64,000 nt of DNA from DAOLCO01 sp964612555 (GTDB lineage Bacteria; Bdellovibrionota_C; UBA2361; SZUA-149; DAOLCO01): assembly GCA_964612555.1 (NCBI GenBank), contig CAZTBW010000006.1, positions 62,001-126,000 of the forward strand, given 5' to 3'. Below the pieces are notes generated by a model. It was given only the letters and a program-made list of their open reading frames with translations, had not been told where the DNA came from and made no database searches. Shown piece by piece: positions 35,025 to 43,571 of this stretch (positions are counted from its first letter, which is position 1; each line of letters opens with the position of its first letter). The position numbers were made by a program, and so were the translations under genes.

Positions 35025-35059
35025 TCAATTTGCCAGATATAAAAGATATAAAGTAGTGC

Positions 35060-36304
35060 TTACTCTGATGCTTCCTCACTCGGGTACTCTCTGGGATTTT
35101 TCCTTTTTGGAGGGTTTGCGGTCAGTGCACGTTCAACAGTAATCAGTTTCCCCTCAAACTCATAGCCGGAATCTTTGGAAAGAGCTTTTTCAGCGGCATC
35201 TTTGGTGACATCAACAAATGAGTAAGAGGTGCGAACCGTTGCAAAGCCAATTTCTTCCCGATCCACTGTGGCATGTTTGGCTATGAAATCTTTTACTTCA
35301 TGAGGTTTCAAACCATGGTCTTCCCCCAGACCAACATAAATCCGGACAGGGAAAAATTGCGGAGCAGGTTTTTCGTTTTTTCTCTGATTTCTCTTCCCCT
35401 TATCATTGAAATTTCTTTTGTCCTGATAGCCCCCTCTTTTATCACGGGAATTTGAATATGAAGAGTTGCCTCCCCTGTCTTTTTTATCGTTTCTGCGGTT
35501 ATCCTTCTTCCCTTTGGGAGAGCCATTCCAGCTTTTTCTGTTATCAGTTTCTTTTTCTTCCGACTGATCTTTTTCTACCAGTTGCAGTTCTTCTTCGATG
35601 GAGCTTTTCGGAGCGGTGCCCAGACTGTTTTCCATAAGGAAGCTGAGCAGTTTTTTAAGATTGGTGAAAGCAGGAGAAGCGGTGTCAATATCAGGTACCC
35701 CAAGTTCTTTTGCATATTCACGTGCAAGCTCAGTTGCCAGAATACTTCCGCGGGAAGGAAGACCGGCAAGAACATGATCAAGAACTTCTTTTTGAGAAGC
35801 GATACTGTCTTCTTCCTTTATCTGTATCGTCTCAACTGTGTTTATTTGTTTTTTAATATTCAGGTACTGGGGAAGTTCCTGAGGTGATACCAGTGTAACA
35901 AAAAGGCGATCATTGTTATCCGTATTCTCAAATGAAAAGTTATCGGGATTTGATATTTGCAGATAACTTTCCGTATCGGCAAGAGGGGCATATAAAATTA
36001 CTGAGGCGTTCCAGATATTTGAAATTTTTAATCCGGCTTTTACTCCGCACACCACAATTATGTTCTGTTGTTTTTCAAGCCAGGCAGTAATTTCGGAAAC
36101 GTCATTATCTTCCAGAAATTCGGTAATTCTTCTGGCAGGAAGGCTTCTTCTTCTCAAAATATTTTCAACAAAGCGGATATCACTGGAGTTCGGGCAAACT
36201 ACCAGCGTACGCTCCTTTTTTATTTGAACAAGATAGTCCCCCAGAGCCTGTGGTTTATCAAATACACCTGAACCTAATTCTATACATATATGTTTTGTAT
36301 TCAC
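35060..36304 (-). CDS. DEAD-helicase-derived RNA-binding protein lacking the ATPase lobe
   Basis: A 414-residue protein. Residues about 25-130 look like a degenerate C-terminal RecA lobe of a DEAD-box helicase (RTLVVCPNSSDIRFVENILRR, later IIVVCGVKAGLKISNIWNASVILYAPLADTESYLQ). The usual motif V/VI residues (ATDVAARG, HRxGRxGR) are lost. No lobe 1 or Walker A is present. A roughly 60-residue basic Arg/Gly/Asn/Lys linker (about 255-310) precedes a C-terminal DbpA-type RNA-binding domain (about 320-400, FFPVRIYVGLGEDHGLKPHE... GYEFEGKLITVERA). It is probably an RNA chaperone or ribosome-assembly factor descended from a DbpA/CsdA helicase. The start is GTG. Confidence 0.7.
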   Translation of the reverse strand: MNTKHICIELGSGVFDKPQALGDYLVQIKKERTLVVCPNSSDIRFVENILRRRSLPARRITEFLEDNDVSEITAWLEKQQNIIVVCGVKAGLKISNIWNASVILYAPLADTESYLQISNPDNFSFENTDNNDRLFVTLVSPQELPQYLNIKKQINTVETIQIKEEDSIASQKEVLDHVLAGLPSRGSILATELAREYAKELGVPDIDTASPAFTNLKKLLSFLMENSLGTAPKSSIEEELQLVEKDQSEEKETDNRKSWNGSPKGKKDNRRNDKKDRGGNSSYSNSRDKRGGYQDKRNFNDKGKRNQRKNEKPAPQFFPVRIYVGLGEDHGLKPHEVKDFIAKHATVDREEIGFATVRTSYSFVDVTKDAAEKALSKDSGYEFEGKLITVERALTANPPKRKNPREYPSEEASE

Positions 36305-36523
36305 TGTTATTTATACCTACGTTCTTTATTTTTTATGAAAAACATGCCATTTTAATATGATTATTATTTTAGTATTTTATATTTCCTTGTCGTAATGACG
36401 TCTTATGGTTTATACTGTCTTGCCCAAAATCACCTGATTATAGCATGTTCTTTAGGGTAATCATGTGTGATCATTATTTTTTGTACCATTTATTTTGTAT
36501 CGGGGCGCTTAAATCATTTTTTC

Positions 36524-38017
36524 ATGTTTTCGTTTTATATAACTAAAAACTTTTTTGTGAAAGGTACCGCAGGCATCCTTATAATAATGCTAGGGTTTTT
36601 GTCTGTCTTTTTTATGTCGTGTGCTCCGGCAAAAACGGACATGGAAACATCGACAAATGTAAAAGAGCTTCGGGTCATCAGTCTTAAAGAGCTTGAAAAG
36701 CTAAACACAGCCGTTGAAGTATTTCCTGTTGAGTCGGTGGTATCCTCACTTGATTCGAGTATTTTTGAAGGTGATACACGGAATTATTTTTTAAACCCTT
36801 TTCGTCTTCATTCCAGCAGAATAAATGTTATTGAGGATGTGGCATCTTCCTCAAGAATCTATACCGGGGGACAGGACGGTAAAATATTTGAGATCATTGT
36901 AAATGAAAATTCTGATGGTACCAGATCCTTCACTTCCCGGATTCTTGCAGAGGGTTCTCGCCCCGTGCTTGCACTTGCCGCATCTCCTGATGGTAAATAC
37001 CTGGCGGTATCACAATTTTCTCTTGTCTCAATTATAAATCTGAAAAGCAGAAATATAGAAGCACAGTTTCATAGAGTGAAGGGCAGGATTCTTTCCATGG
37101 TGTGGGACATCAACAGCAGTATCCTGCTTTTAGGAAGGGCTAATGGGGATATTTTCACCTGGAATATCGGCTCTGATGTTACTCGGGCTTCCAATTCCAC
37201 TGACGTTCTTGAGTTTTATGAAACCAACCCTTCTCCCGTAGTAAAAATGGTTTTTCATCCCTCCGGGAGAGCGTTTTTTGCCGCACTTCAGGGGGGGAGC
37301 ATATATCTTATACGCCTTGTAAGGACTGAGCGGGAACTGGGTCTGCGTCTGGATACACGAAAGCCGGGTATGAAAGAAGGGAAGTACGTTGTCAGAATTG
37401 GTAGAACCCCTTCACTTGTCAATGATATGCTTCTGGATGCTTCTACTGAGCAGCTCATGGTTTCTGCTGCGGATGGGGCGGTGTACAGATGGAAATTACG
37501 GGGTTTGCGTAAGGTGCTTCCATATCCTACCGGCTCGGATTCAAGCGGATTTATTTCTCTTATACATACGGGTGCTTCGGAAGATACTTCTGAATCGGAT
37601 GTCATTTTGAGTACTCTGGGGCGAAATCTCAGGATTCGTTTCTGGTGTACTGATGAAGAGGTGTATGAAGTAATTCAACCGACTACGGCAGTACTGAAAA
37701 ATGGTGAAGATTCTTTACAGACTCGTTTAGAGCTTAAGAGCTCCGAGGATGATATACTTGATAAACTCAAGAGCGAGCTTCTTGGTGAGATATCCGGGAG
37801 GATGGGGGAAACTAAAGCGGAGGAAAGACCTCTTAACGGTTTAATTGCAGAAAGCCCTCGTTTTTTGGAAACTGTTATTGCCGGAAGATACTCCAGTGCC
37901 AGTGGGATACTATGGATTGGGGAAAAAACGGGAGCCCTTATTGGATTTGACGTACGGGGCTATTTGTCTTCTAATCAGGCAAAATCTCGAATAAGTAATG
38001 TATGTAAAAGGGAATAA
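36524..38017 (+). CDS. Beta-propeller-like lipoprotein
   Basis: About 497 residues. The N-terminus is a lipoprotein signal: basic residues, then a hydrophobic core ending in the lipobox FFMSCAPAK, so it is lipid-anchored to an envelope membrane. The mature part reads as blades of a WD40/YVTN-like propeller (YTGGQDGKIFEI, LALAASPDGKYLAVSQ, MVWDINSSILLLGRANGDIFTWN, MVSAADGAVYRWK). I take the ATG at 36524; GTG at 36557 would give an ideal 22-residue signal, and the frame is open to 36467. The stop TAA overlaps the ileS start (TAATG), coupling an envelope protein to a tRNA synthetase. The binding partner is unknown. Confidence 0.75.
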   Translation: MFSFYITKNFFVKGTAGILIIMLGFLSVFFMSCAPAKTDMETSTNVKELRVISLKELEKLNTAVEVFPVESVVSSLDSSIFEGDTRNYFLNPFRLHSSRINVIEDVASSSRIYTGGQDGKIFEIIVNENSDGTRSFTSRILAEGSRPVLALAASPDGKYLAVSQFSLVSIINLKSRNIEAQFHRVKGRILSMVWDINSSILLLGRANGDIFTWNIGSDVTRASNSTDVLEFYETNPSPVVKMVFHPSGRAFFAALQGGSIYLIRLVRTERELGLRLDTRKPGMKEGKYVVRIGRTPSLVNDMLLDASTEQLMVSAADGAVYRWKLRGLRKVLPYPTGSDSSGFISLIHTGASEDTSESDVILSTLGRNLRIRFWCTDEEVYEVIQPTTAVLKNGEDSLQTRLELKSSEDDILDKLKSELLGEISGRMGETKAEERPLNGLIAESPRFLETVIAGRYSSASGILWIGEKTGALIGFDVRGYLSSNQAKSRISNVCKRE

Positions 38018-41000
38018 TGAAAGCGGTACCATCTGACATATCTTTTCCTGAATTGGAAAAGCAAATACTTGAGTTCTGGAAAGAGCAGAATGTTTTTATA
38101 CGTTCCATGGAGAGTGTTCGTTCTGCTGATGGGAATGGTGGGGGAGCAGAAGCACCTTCTTATGTATTTTACGATGGACCTCCTTTTGCAACGGGTTTGC
38201 CTCACTATGGACATTTACTTGCCGGTACCATCAAGGACGTAATCGGACGTTTTTTTACCATGAAGGGGTTTCGGGTTGACCGTCGTTTCGGGTGGGATTG
38301 CCACGGGGTGCCTGTTGAAATGGAAATTCAGAAATCTCTGGAGTTACACGGTTCCAAAGCCATCAGAAAGTATGGAGTCGGTGAATTCAACGAGGCATGT
38401 CGATCTATCGTTAACAGGTATACAAAAGAGTGGGTTCGATTTGTTGAACGCTCCGGAAGATGGGTTGATTTTGACCGACAGTACCAGACCATGGATAGAT
38501 CTTTTATGGAATCAGTCTGGTGGGTACTGAAGCAGCTTTGGGATAAAGGACTTATCTATGAGAGTTTCAAGTGTGTTGCGTACTCTCCCGCGATGAGTAC
38601 CCCGATCAGTAATTTTGAAGCAAATCTTAATTATAAGCAGGTACAAGACCCTTCTGTTACCGTTCGTGGGAAAATTATCTCATGCGACAAGAGCTGGGCT
38701 GCTTCACTGGATAATTCTATTCCACTGGTGTTGTATCTCTGGACTACGACTCCCTGGACTTTGCCAAGTAATACCGCAGCAGCAGTGAATGATGAACTTT
38801 CCTATCTTGTGGTAAAAGCAAATGAACCTGATGAATATGTTATTATTGCTAAAGATCGGGCAGGTGAATATTTTTCCGGGCTTGAGTCAGGTGAGGGGGC
38901 TGAGGGAAAGAAAAAGAAAAAACAGAAAGGTGAAGCAAGAAATGCGGAAATGGTAATGGAAATTACCGGCTCCGACCTGATTGGGCTTTCCTATGAACCT
39001 TTCTTTGATTTTTTTGAAGAAAAAAGAAAGGAAGGGGCGTTTCGAGTCTTTCATGGAGATTTTGTTACTTCCGGAGATGGTACCGGAATAGTGCATCTTG
39101 CGTCTTTTGGAGAAGATGACCTTGAGCTCTTTTTGAAAAATAATTTACCGATCATTGACCCGGTTGATGCTGATGGAAGTTTTACCGATCAGACACCGCC
39201 TTTATCCGGTTTATACTTTAAGGATGCTGATTCCAGAATACTTCAGCTTCTGAAAGAAAATAAAAAACTCGTTCGACAGGAAACAATTGAACACTCCTAT
39301 CCATTTTGCTGGAGAACCGATACTCCCTTGATGTATAAATCCATTTCGACATGGTTTGTAAAGGTTGAGGCAATCAAGGAACAGCTTCTGAAATCAAATC
39401 AGGAAATCTCCTGGGTGCCTGATCATTTAAAAGATGGTCGCTTTGGGATGTGGCTTGAAAATGCCAGAGACTGGGCAATATCAAGAAACCGGTTTTGGGG
39501 AACTCCCATTCCTATCTGGAGAAGTGCTTCGGGTAAGATGATCTGTATCGGGTCGGTCGAGGAGCTTGAGCGATATGCCGGGGTGAAAGTTGATGATCTT
39601 CATACGCACTTTGTAGATCAAATTACTTTCCCCTGCCCTGAAACTGGTGAGACTATGCACCGTGTTCCTGAAATACTTGATTGCTGGTTTGAAAGTGGTG
39701 CGATGCCCTATGCTCAGGCACATTATCCATTTGAAAATAAGGAACACTTTGAAGCAACTTTCCCTGCGGATTTTATTGCAGAGGGGCTTGATCAGACAAG
39801 AGGCTGGTTTTATACCTTGCTTGTGCTTTCTTCCGCGCTTTTTGAAAAACCTGCGTTTAAAAACGTGATCGTTAACGGAATCATTCTTGCAGAAGATGGC
39901 AGGAAGATGTCCAAGTCGTTAAGGAATTATCCTCCTGCTGATATTGTAATGGACAGCTATGGAGCTGATGCTTTGAGGTTATATCTGCTGTCTTCCCCTG
40001 CTACTCGGGCAGAGGAACTCCGTTTCAGTGAAGCGGGAGTGAAAGATGTAGTAAGACAAACGCTGATACCTTTCTGGAATGCATACAAGTTTTTTGTAAC
40101 GTATGCAGAAGTTGATGGCTGGACGGTAGACAAAATCGGTCAGGAAACTTCCCCAAACCTTTTAGATCAGTGGATTTTATCAAAGCTTGCAAGTACTGCT
40201 GATGCGGTAGATGGAGTTTTGAGTTCTTACCGACTGTATCAGGCTGCGCAGCCCATACTTCATTTTATTGACCAGCTTACCAATTGGTACATTCGGTTAA
40301 ACAGAAGGAGGTTCTGGGCTGGATCTTCTGAGAGGGAAAAAGCTGATAAGAACTTTGCCTATAGTACCTTATATCAGGTGTTGACTACTTTTAGCCGGAT
40401 ACTTGCTCCTCTTGCTCCGTTTATTACAGAAGAAATTTATCGTAATCTTTCTGATGCGGATGATTCTCAGAGTGTACACCTAAGTACTTTTCCGGGTTCC
40501 AGGGAGTTATCTCATGTGGTGATTGATAAGGCACTTGAAAATGCGATGGAGCTTTTTGAAGAGGTGATCGTGCTTGGTAGAGCACTTAGAAATGAACATG
40601 AAATCAAGGTGAGGCAGCCTCTGGCAAAGCTTACTGTGATATACAATGACTCTGATGCTCTGGATAATCTTAAAAAGCTCGATGAGTATATTCGGGAAGA
40701 GCTTAACATTAAAAAGATCGAATATATTTCAAATGAAGAGGCATATGTTTCTCTTACTGCACGACTGAATACGGTAAAACTCGGAAAGACTCTTGGTCCG
40801 AAGCTTGGTAAAGAAAAAATGGGTCATTTGGTGACCCGTGTTACAGGTCTTTCCACAGATGAAATTCGTGCCATTGAAAAAGGAAATGTGCTTGAGTTTG
40901 AAAATGAAAAGCTCGGAAAAGACGACATTCTTATATCCCGTCAACCACGGGAAGGACTTACTACTGCCGCCTCTTCGGGAAGAATCACGATACAGCTTGA

Positions 41001-41316
41001 TACTGCTCTTTCTCAGGAGCTCCGACTGGAAGGGCTTGCACGTGAGCTGGTGAACAGGATTCAAAAACTTAGAAAGGACAGTAATTTTGAAGTTACTGAC
41101 AGGATAGTTATTCGCTATATGACCGCATGTAACCGTACCACGCTTGCAATAAAAGAGCATTCTGAGTACATTCTTGGCGAAACGCTTGCCGTTGAAATAC
41201 TTGAAATAACCGAGAAGAATGATTTCTTTGCGGCAGGTCTTTCTGAAGATTCACTTTCAATACAGGAGATAGATGAGAGCAGGGTGGTATTATCCTTGCA
41301 GCGCATTCAGTCATAA
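38017..41316 (+). CDS. ileS: Isoleucyl-tRNA synthetase, eukaryote-like type
   Basis: A 1099-residue class I synthetase. Seen: HIGH motif as PHYGH (residues 62-66), GWDCHGVPVE, and the editing CP1 domain between about 200 and 420 (WTTTPWTLPSNTA, DGTGIVHLASFGEDD). The KMSKS loop is in GRKMSKSLRNYP (near 630), and the anticodon domain follows. The length, the SWFVKVE/NRFWGTPIPIW block and a long C-terminal domain without a zinc-binding Cys cluster point to the eukaryotic-like IleRS2 class, which is often mupirocin-tolerant. That placement is inference. It overlaps the upstream lipoprotein by one base; lspA starts 9 bases downstream. Confidence 0.95.
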   Translation: MKAVPSDISFPELEKQILEFWKEQNVFIRSMESVRSADGNGGGAEAPSYVFYDGPPFATGLPHYGHLLAGTIKDVIGRFFTMKGFRVDRRFGWDCHGVPVEMEIQKSLELHGSKAIRKYGVGEFNEACRSIVNRYTKEWVRFVERSGRWVDFDRQYQTMDRSFMESVWWVLKQLWDKGLIYESFKCVAYSPAMSTPISNFEANLNYKQVQDPSVTVRGKIISCDKSWAASLDNSIPLVLYLWTTTPWTLPSNTAAAVNDELSYLVVKANEPDEYVIIAKDRAGEYFSGLESGEGAEGKKKKKQKGEARNAEMVMEITGSDLIGLSYEPFFDFFEEKRKEGAFRVFHGDFVTSGDGTGIVHLASFGEDDLELFLKNNLPIIDPVDADGSFTDQTPPLSGLYFKDADSRILQLLKENKKLVRQETIEHSYPFCWRTDTPLMYKSISTWFVKVEAIKEQLLKSNQEISWVPDHLKDGRFGMWLENARDWAISRNRFWGTPIPIWRSASGKMICIGSVEELERYAGVKVDDLHTHFVDQITFPCPETGETMHRVPEILDCWFESGAMPYAQAHYPFENKEHFEATFPADFIAEGLDQTRGWFYTLLVLSSALFEKPAFKNVIVNGIILAEDGRKMSKSLRNYPPADIVMDSYGADALRLYLLSSPATRAEELRFSEAGVKDVVRQTLIPFWNAYKFFVTYAEVDGWTVDKIGQETSPNLLDQWILSKLASTADAVDGVLSSYRLYQAAQPILHFIDQLTNWYIRLNRRRFWAGSSEREKADKNFAYSTLYQVLTTFSRILAPLAPFITEEIYRNLSDADDSQSVHLSTFPGSRELSHVVIDKALENAMELFEEVIVLGRALRNEHEIKVRQPLAKLTVIYNDSDALDNLKKLDEYIREELNIKKIEYISNEEAYVSLTARLNTVKLGKTLGPKLGKEKMGHLVTRVTGLSTDEIRAIEKGNVLEFENEKLGKDDILISRQPREGLTTAASSGRITIQLDTALSQELRLEGLARELVNRIQKLRKDSNFEVTDRIVIRYMTACNRTTLAIKEHSEYILGETLAVEILEITEKNDFFAAGLSEDSLSIQEIDESRVVLSLQRIQS

Positions 41317-41325
41317 ATATCCAAG

Positions 41326-41832
41326 ATGAATAAAAATCAATTAGTTTTAATTTTCATTGCTCTGTCAGTAATTGTGCTTGATCAGCTTACCAAGATATGG
41401 ATTCTTGGTGCTTTTTCTTATGGAGAGGTGCTGGAAGTTATCCCCGGATTTTTTAACCTTACTTTAGTGATGAACCCGGGCGCGGCATTTGGTATTTTTG
41501 CAGGACTTCCCACTGTTACAAGACGAATTGTGCTGGGGGTGGTCACTCTTATCGCGGTAATTCTTGTGGTTACTTTGTTAAGAAAAGAAGCAAAAGATGA
41601 TACCTACGCTCAGGTAGGTTTATACATGATACTTGGCGGTGCCTTTGGTAACCTTATCGATCGTTTTCGATTTGATGCGGTGGTAGATTTTCTTGATGTA
41701 TATCTGGGAACCTACCACTGGCCTGCTTTCAATGTAGCAGACTCTGCTATTTCTGTCGGGGTAACTATTCTTCTGATTCGCTTCTTGTTTTTCAAAAAAG
41801 AAGATCAGCTTTTGGAAAAAGCTGATCTCTAA
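41326..41832 (+). CDS. lspA: Lipoprotein signal peptidase II
   Basis: Inner-membrane aspartyl protease that cuts prolipoproteins after lipidation. A 168-residue protein with four membrane segments. Seen: VLDQLTKIWIL, VMNPGAAFGIF, and the two catalytic-Asp motifs GGAFGNLIDRFRFDAVVDFLDV and FNVADSAISVG. It directly follows ileS, a very common bacterial order. Its own substrate class is represented by the lipoprotein just upstream of ileS. The last codons encode a strong stem-loop that serves the opposing clpX. Confidence 0.96.
   Translation: MNKNQLVLIFIALSVIVLDQLTKIWILGAFSYGEVLEVIPGFFNLTLVMNPGAAFGIFAGLPTVTRRIVLGVVTLIAVILVVTLLRKEAKDDTYAQVGLYMILGGAFGNLIDRFRFDAVVDFLDVYLGTYHWPAFNVADSAISVGVTILLIRFLFFKKEDQLLEKADL
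41802..41828 (-). terminator. Intrinsic terminator of clpX inside the lspA 3' end
   Basis: AGATCAGCTTTT at 41802-41813 and AAAAGCTGATCT at 41817-41828 form a perfect 12-bp stem with a three-base loop. Read on the minus strand it is followed by TCTTTTTTGAA, a U-rich tract, as expected for an intrinsic terminator downstream of clpX. The hairpin is encoded by the last codons of lspA. Confidence 0.75.
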
Positions 41833-41836
41833 CTTG

Positions 41837-43099
41837 TTACTTTGAGCTATTTGCAGTGCTTTCGTACAAGCGTAGTGGTTGCTCTCCGTCGGTGATTACT
41901 TTGTCGGAGACGAGTACTTCTTTTACGTCTCTATCCGCGGGTACTTCAAACATGGTATCAAGCATGGTTCTTTCAATGATGGAACGAAGTCCTCTGGCTC
42001 CGGTTTTCTTTTCAATCGCTTTTTTTGCAATTGCAGTGAGTGCCGAATCTGTGAATTTCAGTATTACATCATTAAGTCTGAAAAGCTCTTGATATTGTTT
42101 GATAATGGCATTGTGTGGTTCTGAAAGTACTCGCACAAGGTCATTTTCTTTCAATTCCTCAAGTGTGACAACCACTGGAAGTCTTCCAATAAATTCAGGT
42201 ATGAGACCAAAGCTCAAGAGATCTTTTGGTTCCACGTCATGAAGGTTCGGCTCTTGTTCGCGTTTGGTTTTCTGTTCGTTGTTGGAAAATCCGATAGAGT
42301 TTTTTCCAAGTCGACGCTTGATTATTTGATCAATTCCATCGAACGCCCCACCACAGATGAACAGGATATTTGAAGTATCAACCTGAAGCATGTCTTGTTG
42401 GGGATGTTTTCTGCCACCTTTTGGTGGAACATTTGCGACAGTCCCTTCTATGAGTTTTAACAGTGCTTGCTGCACTCCTTCACCTGAAACGTCACGGGTA
42501 ACAGAAGGGCTCTCTGATTTTCTTGAGATTTTATCGATTTCGTCGATATAGACAATTCCTCTTTCGGCTTTTTCGACATCATAGTCGGCAGCTTGAAGGA
42601 GGCTTACAATAATATTTTCGACGTCCTCACCAACGTACCCAGCCTCGGTCAGGTTTGTTGCATCTGCGATGGTAAAAGGAACGTCAAGATATTTTGCCAG
42701 GGTTTGGGCAAGAAGTGTTTTACCACATCCGGTAGGACCAAGAAGGAGGATATTGGATTTCTGAAGTTCTATCTGTGAATTTTTTGAACTTAGACTCATT
42801 ATTCTTTTGTAGTGATTATGAACCGCAACAGAAAGAGAGCGTTTTGCCAGGTCTTGTCCTATAACAAATTTATCAAGATGAGTTTTGATATCCGGTGGTG
42901 AAGGAATAGTGCTTAAGCTGTCAGTGTGCGTTGCATCATCCAACTCTTCAATTAAAATATCGTTACAGAGCTGTACGCACTCATCGCAGATATAAACACT
43001 GGGTCCTGCTACGAGTTTTCTCACGTCATCTTGAGATTTGTTACAAAATGAACAGAAGAGCGATGAATTTTTTGAGAATTTATCGTTTTTACCAATCAC
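41837..43099 (-). CDS. clpX: ClpX, ATPase subunit of ClpXP
   Basis: AAA+ unfoldase that feeds proteins to ClpP. A 420-residue protein. N-terminal zinc finger (FCSFCNKSQDDV...YICDECVQLC, about 15-48), Walker A LLLGPTGCGKTLLAQTL, pore-1 loop GYVGEDVE and Walker B IVYIDEIDKIS follow. The RKH-type pore motif region is GGRKHPQQ, and sensor and C-terminal D2 small domain elements are EFIGRLP and GARGLRSIIE. clpP is not adjacent, unlike in many genomes. About 240 bases of shared leader separate it from a divergent small-protein/rpe/plsY operon. Confidence 0.97.
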   Translation of the reverse strand: MIGKNDKFSKNSSLFCSFCNKSQDDVRKLVAGPSVYICDECVQLCNDILIEELDDATHTDSLSTIPSPPDIKTHLDKFVIGQDLAKRSLSVAVHNHYKRIMSLSSKNSQIELQKSNILLLGPTGCGKTLLAQTLAKYLDVPFTIADATNLTEAGYVGEDVENIIVSLLQAADYDVEKAERGIVYIDEIDKISRKSESPSVTRDVSGEGVQQALLKLIEGTVANVPPKGGRKHPQQDMLQVDTSNILFICGGAFDGIDQIIKRRLGKNSIGFSNNEQKTKREQEPNLHDVEPKDLLSFGLIPEFIGRLPVVVTLEELKENDLVRVLSEPHNAIIKQYQELFRLNDVILKFTDSALTAIAKKAIEKKTGARGLRSIIERTMLDTMFEVPADRDVKEVLVSDKVITDGEQPLRLYESTANSSK

Positions 43100-43287
43100 C
43101 TGACACCCTCAGTCTTAATAAATGTTTGCTTCACCTATAAAGATGAAGAAAGGGAGGCTTTTGGATGCAAGAAAAAGCAGGAAATCTGAAGAATGAAAAT
43201 TCTACTGCCGGGATAGATAGACAAGTAAATAAGTGCTTGAATACGTAGCTTTTTAGAGCTATAAAAGTGTAGATTTAACTGTATTTA

Positions 43288-43306
43288 TGTACCGATGTAC
43301 ATGTAC
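43288..43306. promoter_or_regulatory. Triple TGTAC motif upstream of the rpe operon
   Basis: TGTAC occurs three times within 19 bases (43288, 43296 and 43302), forming the palindromes ATGTACcgatGTACAT and GTACATGTAC. It lies 50-70 bases before the first gene of the operon and about 190 bases from clpX. It is a possible operator; no regulator is identified. Confidence 0.35.
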
Positions 43307-43358
43307 TATACATCATAAGCTGGTGATTTTCGTAATTTAATACGTGGAGTGCTATGTA

Positions 43359-43571
43359 ATGGAAGACGTTGAGGTTTATTTTAAACAGGGGGACAGGGTA
43401 AAGAGAGCTGGTACGGATGGTCCCCTGGGTACGGTTAAGGGAGTCCGGATTGAATCGGTTCGTCAGAGTATAAGAAACGATAAGGGAGACCCTCCCGGTG
43501 TGACCGTTACGGTACTGTGGGACAATGGAACACTTTCGCACTTTGTTCCTGATGGTCTTGAAGGATGCTAG
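43359..43571 (+). CDS. Small SH3/KOW-like protein of unknown function
   Basis: A 70-residue protein rich in beta pattern: YFKQGDRVKRAGTDGPLGTV, then VTVTVLWDNGTLSHFVPDGLE. This resembles KOW/Tudor-like or other small SH3 folds (DRVxxxGxxGxV start, V.VxWdnG end), but I recognise no named family. The ATG at 43359 is preferred to the GTG at 43344. Its stop overlaps the start of rpe (ATGCTAG at 43565-43571), so it is translated from the same transcript and likely a genuine protein. Confidence 0.6.
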   Translation: MEDVEVYFKQGDRVKRAGTDGPLGTVKGVRIESVRQSIRNDKGDPPGVTVTVLWDNGTLSHFVPDGLEGC

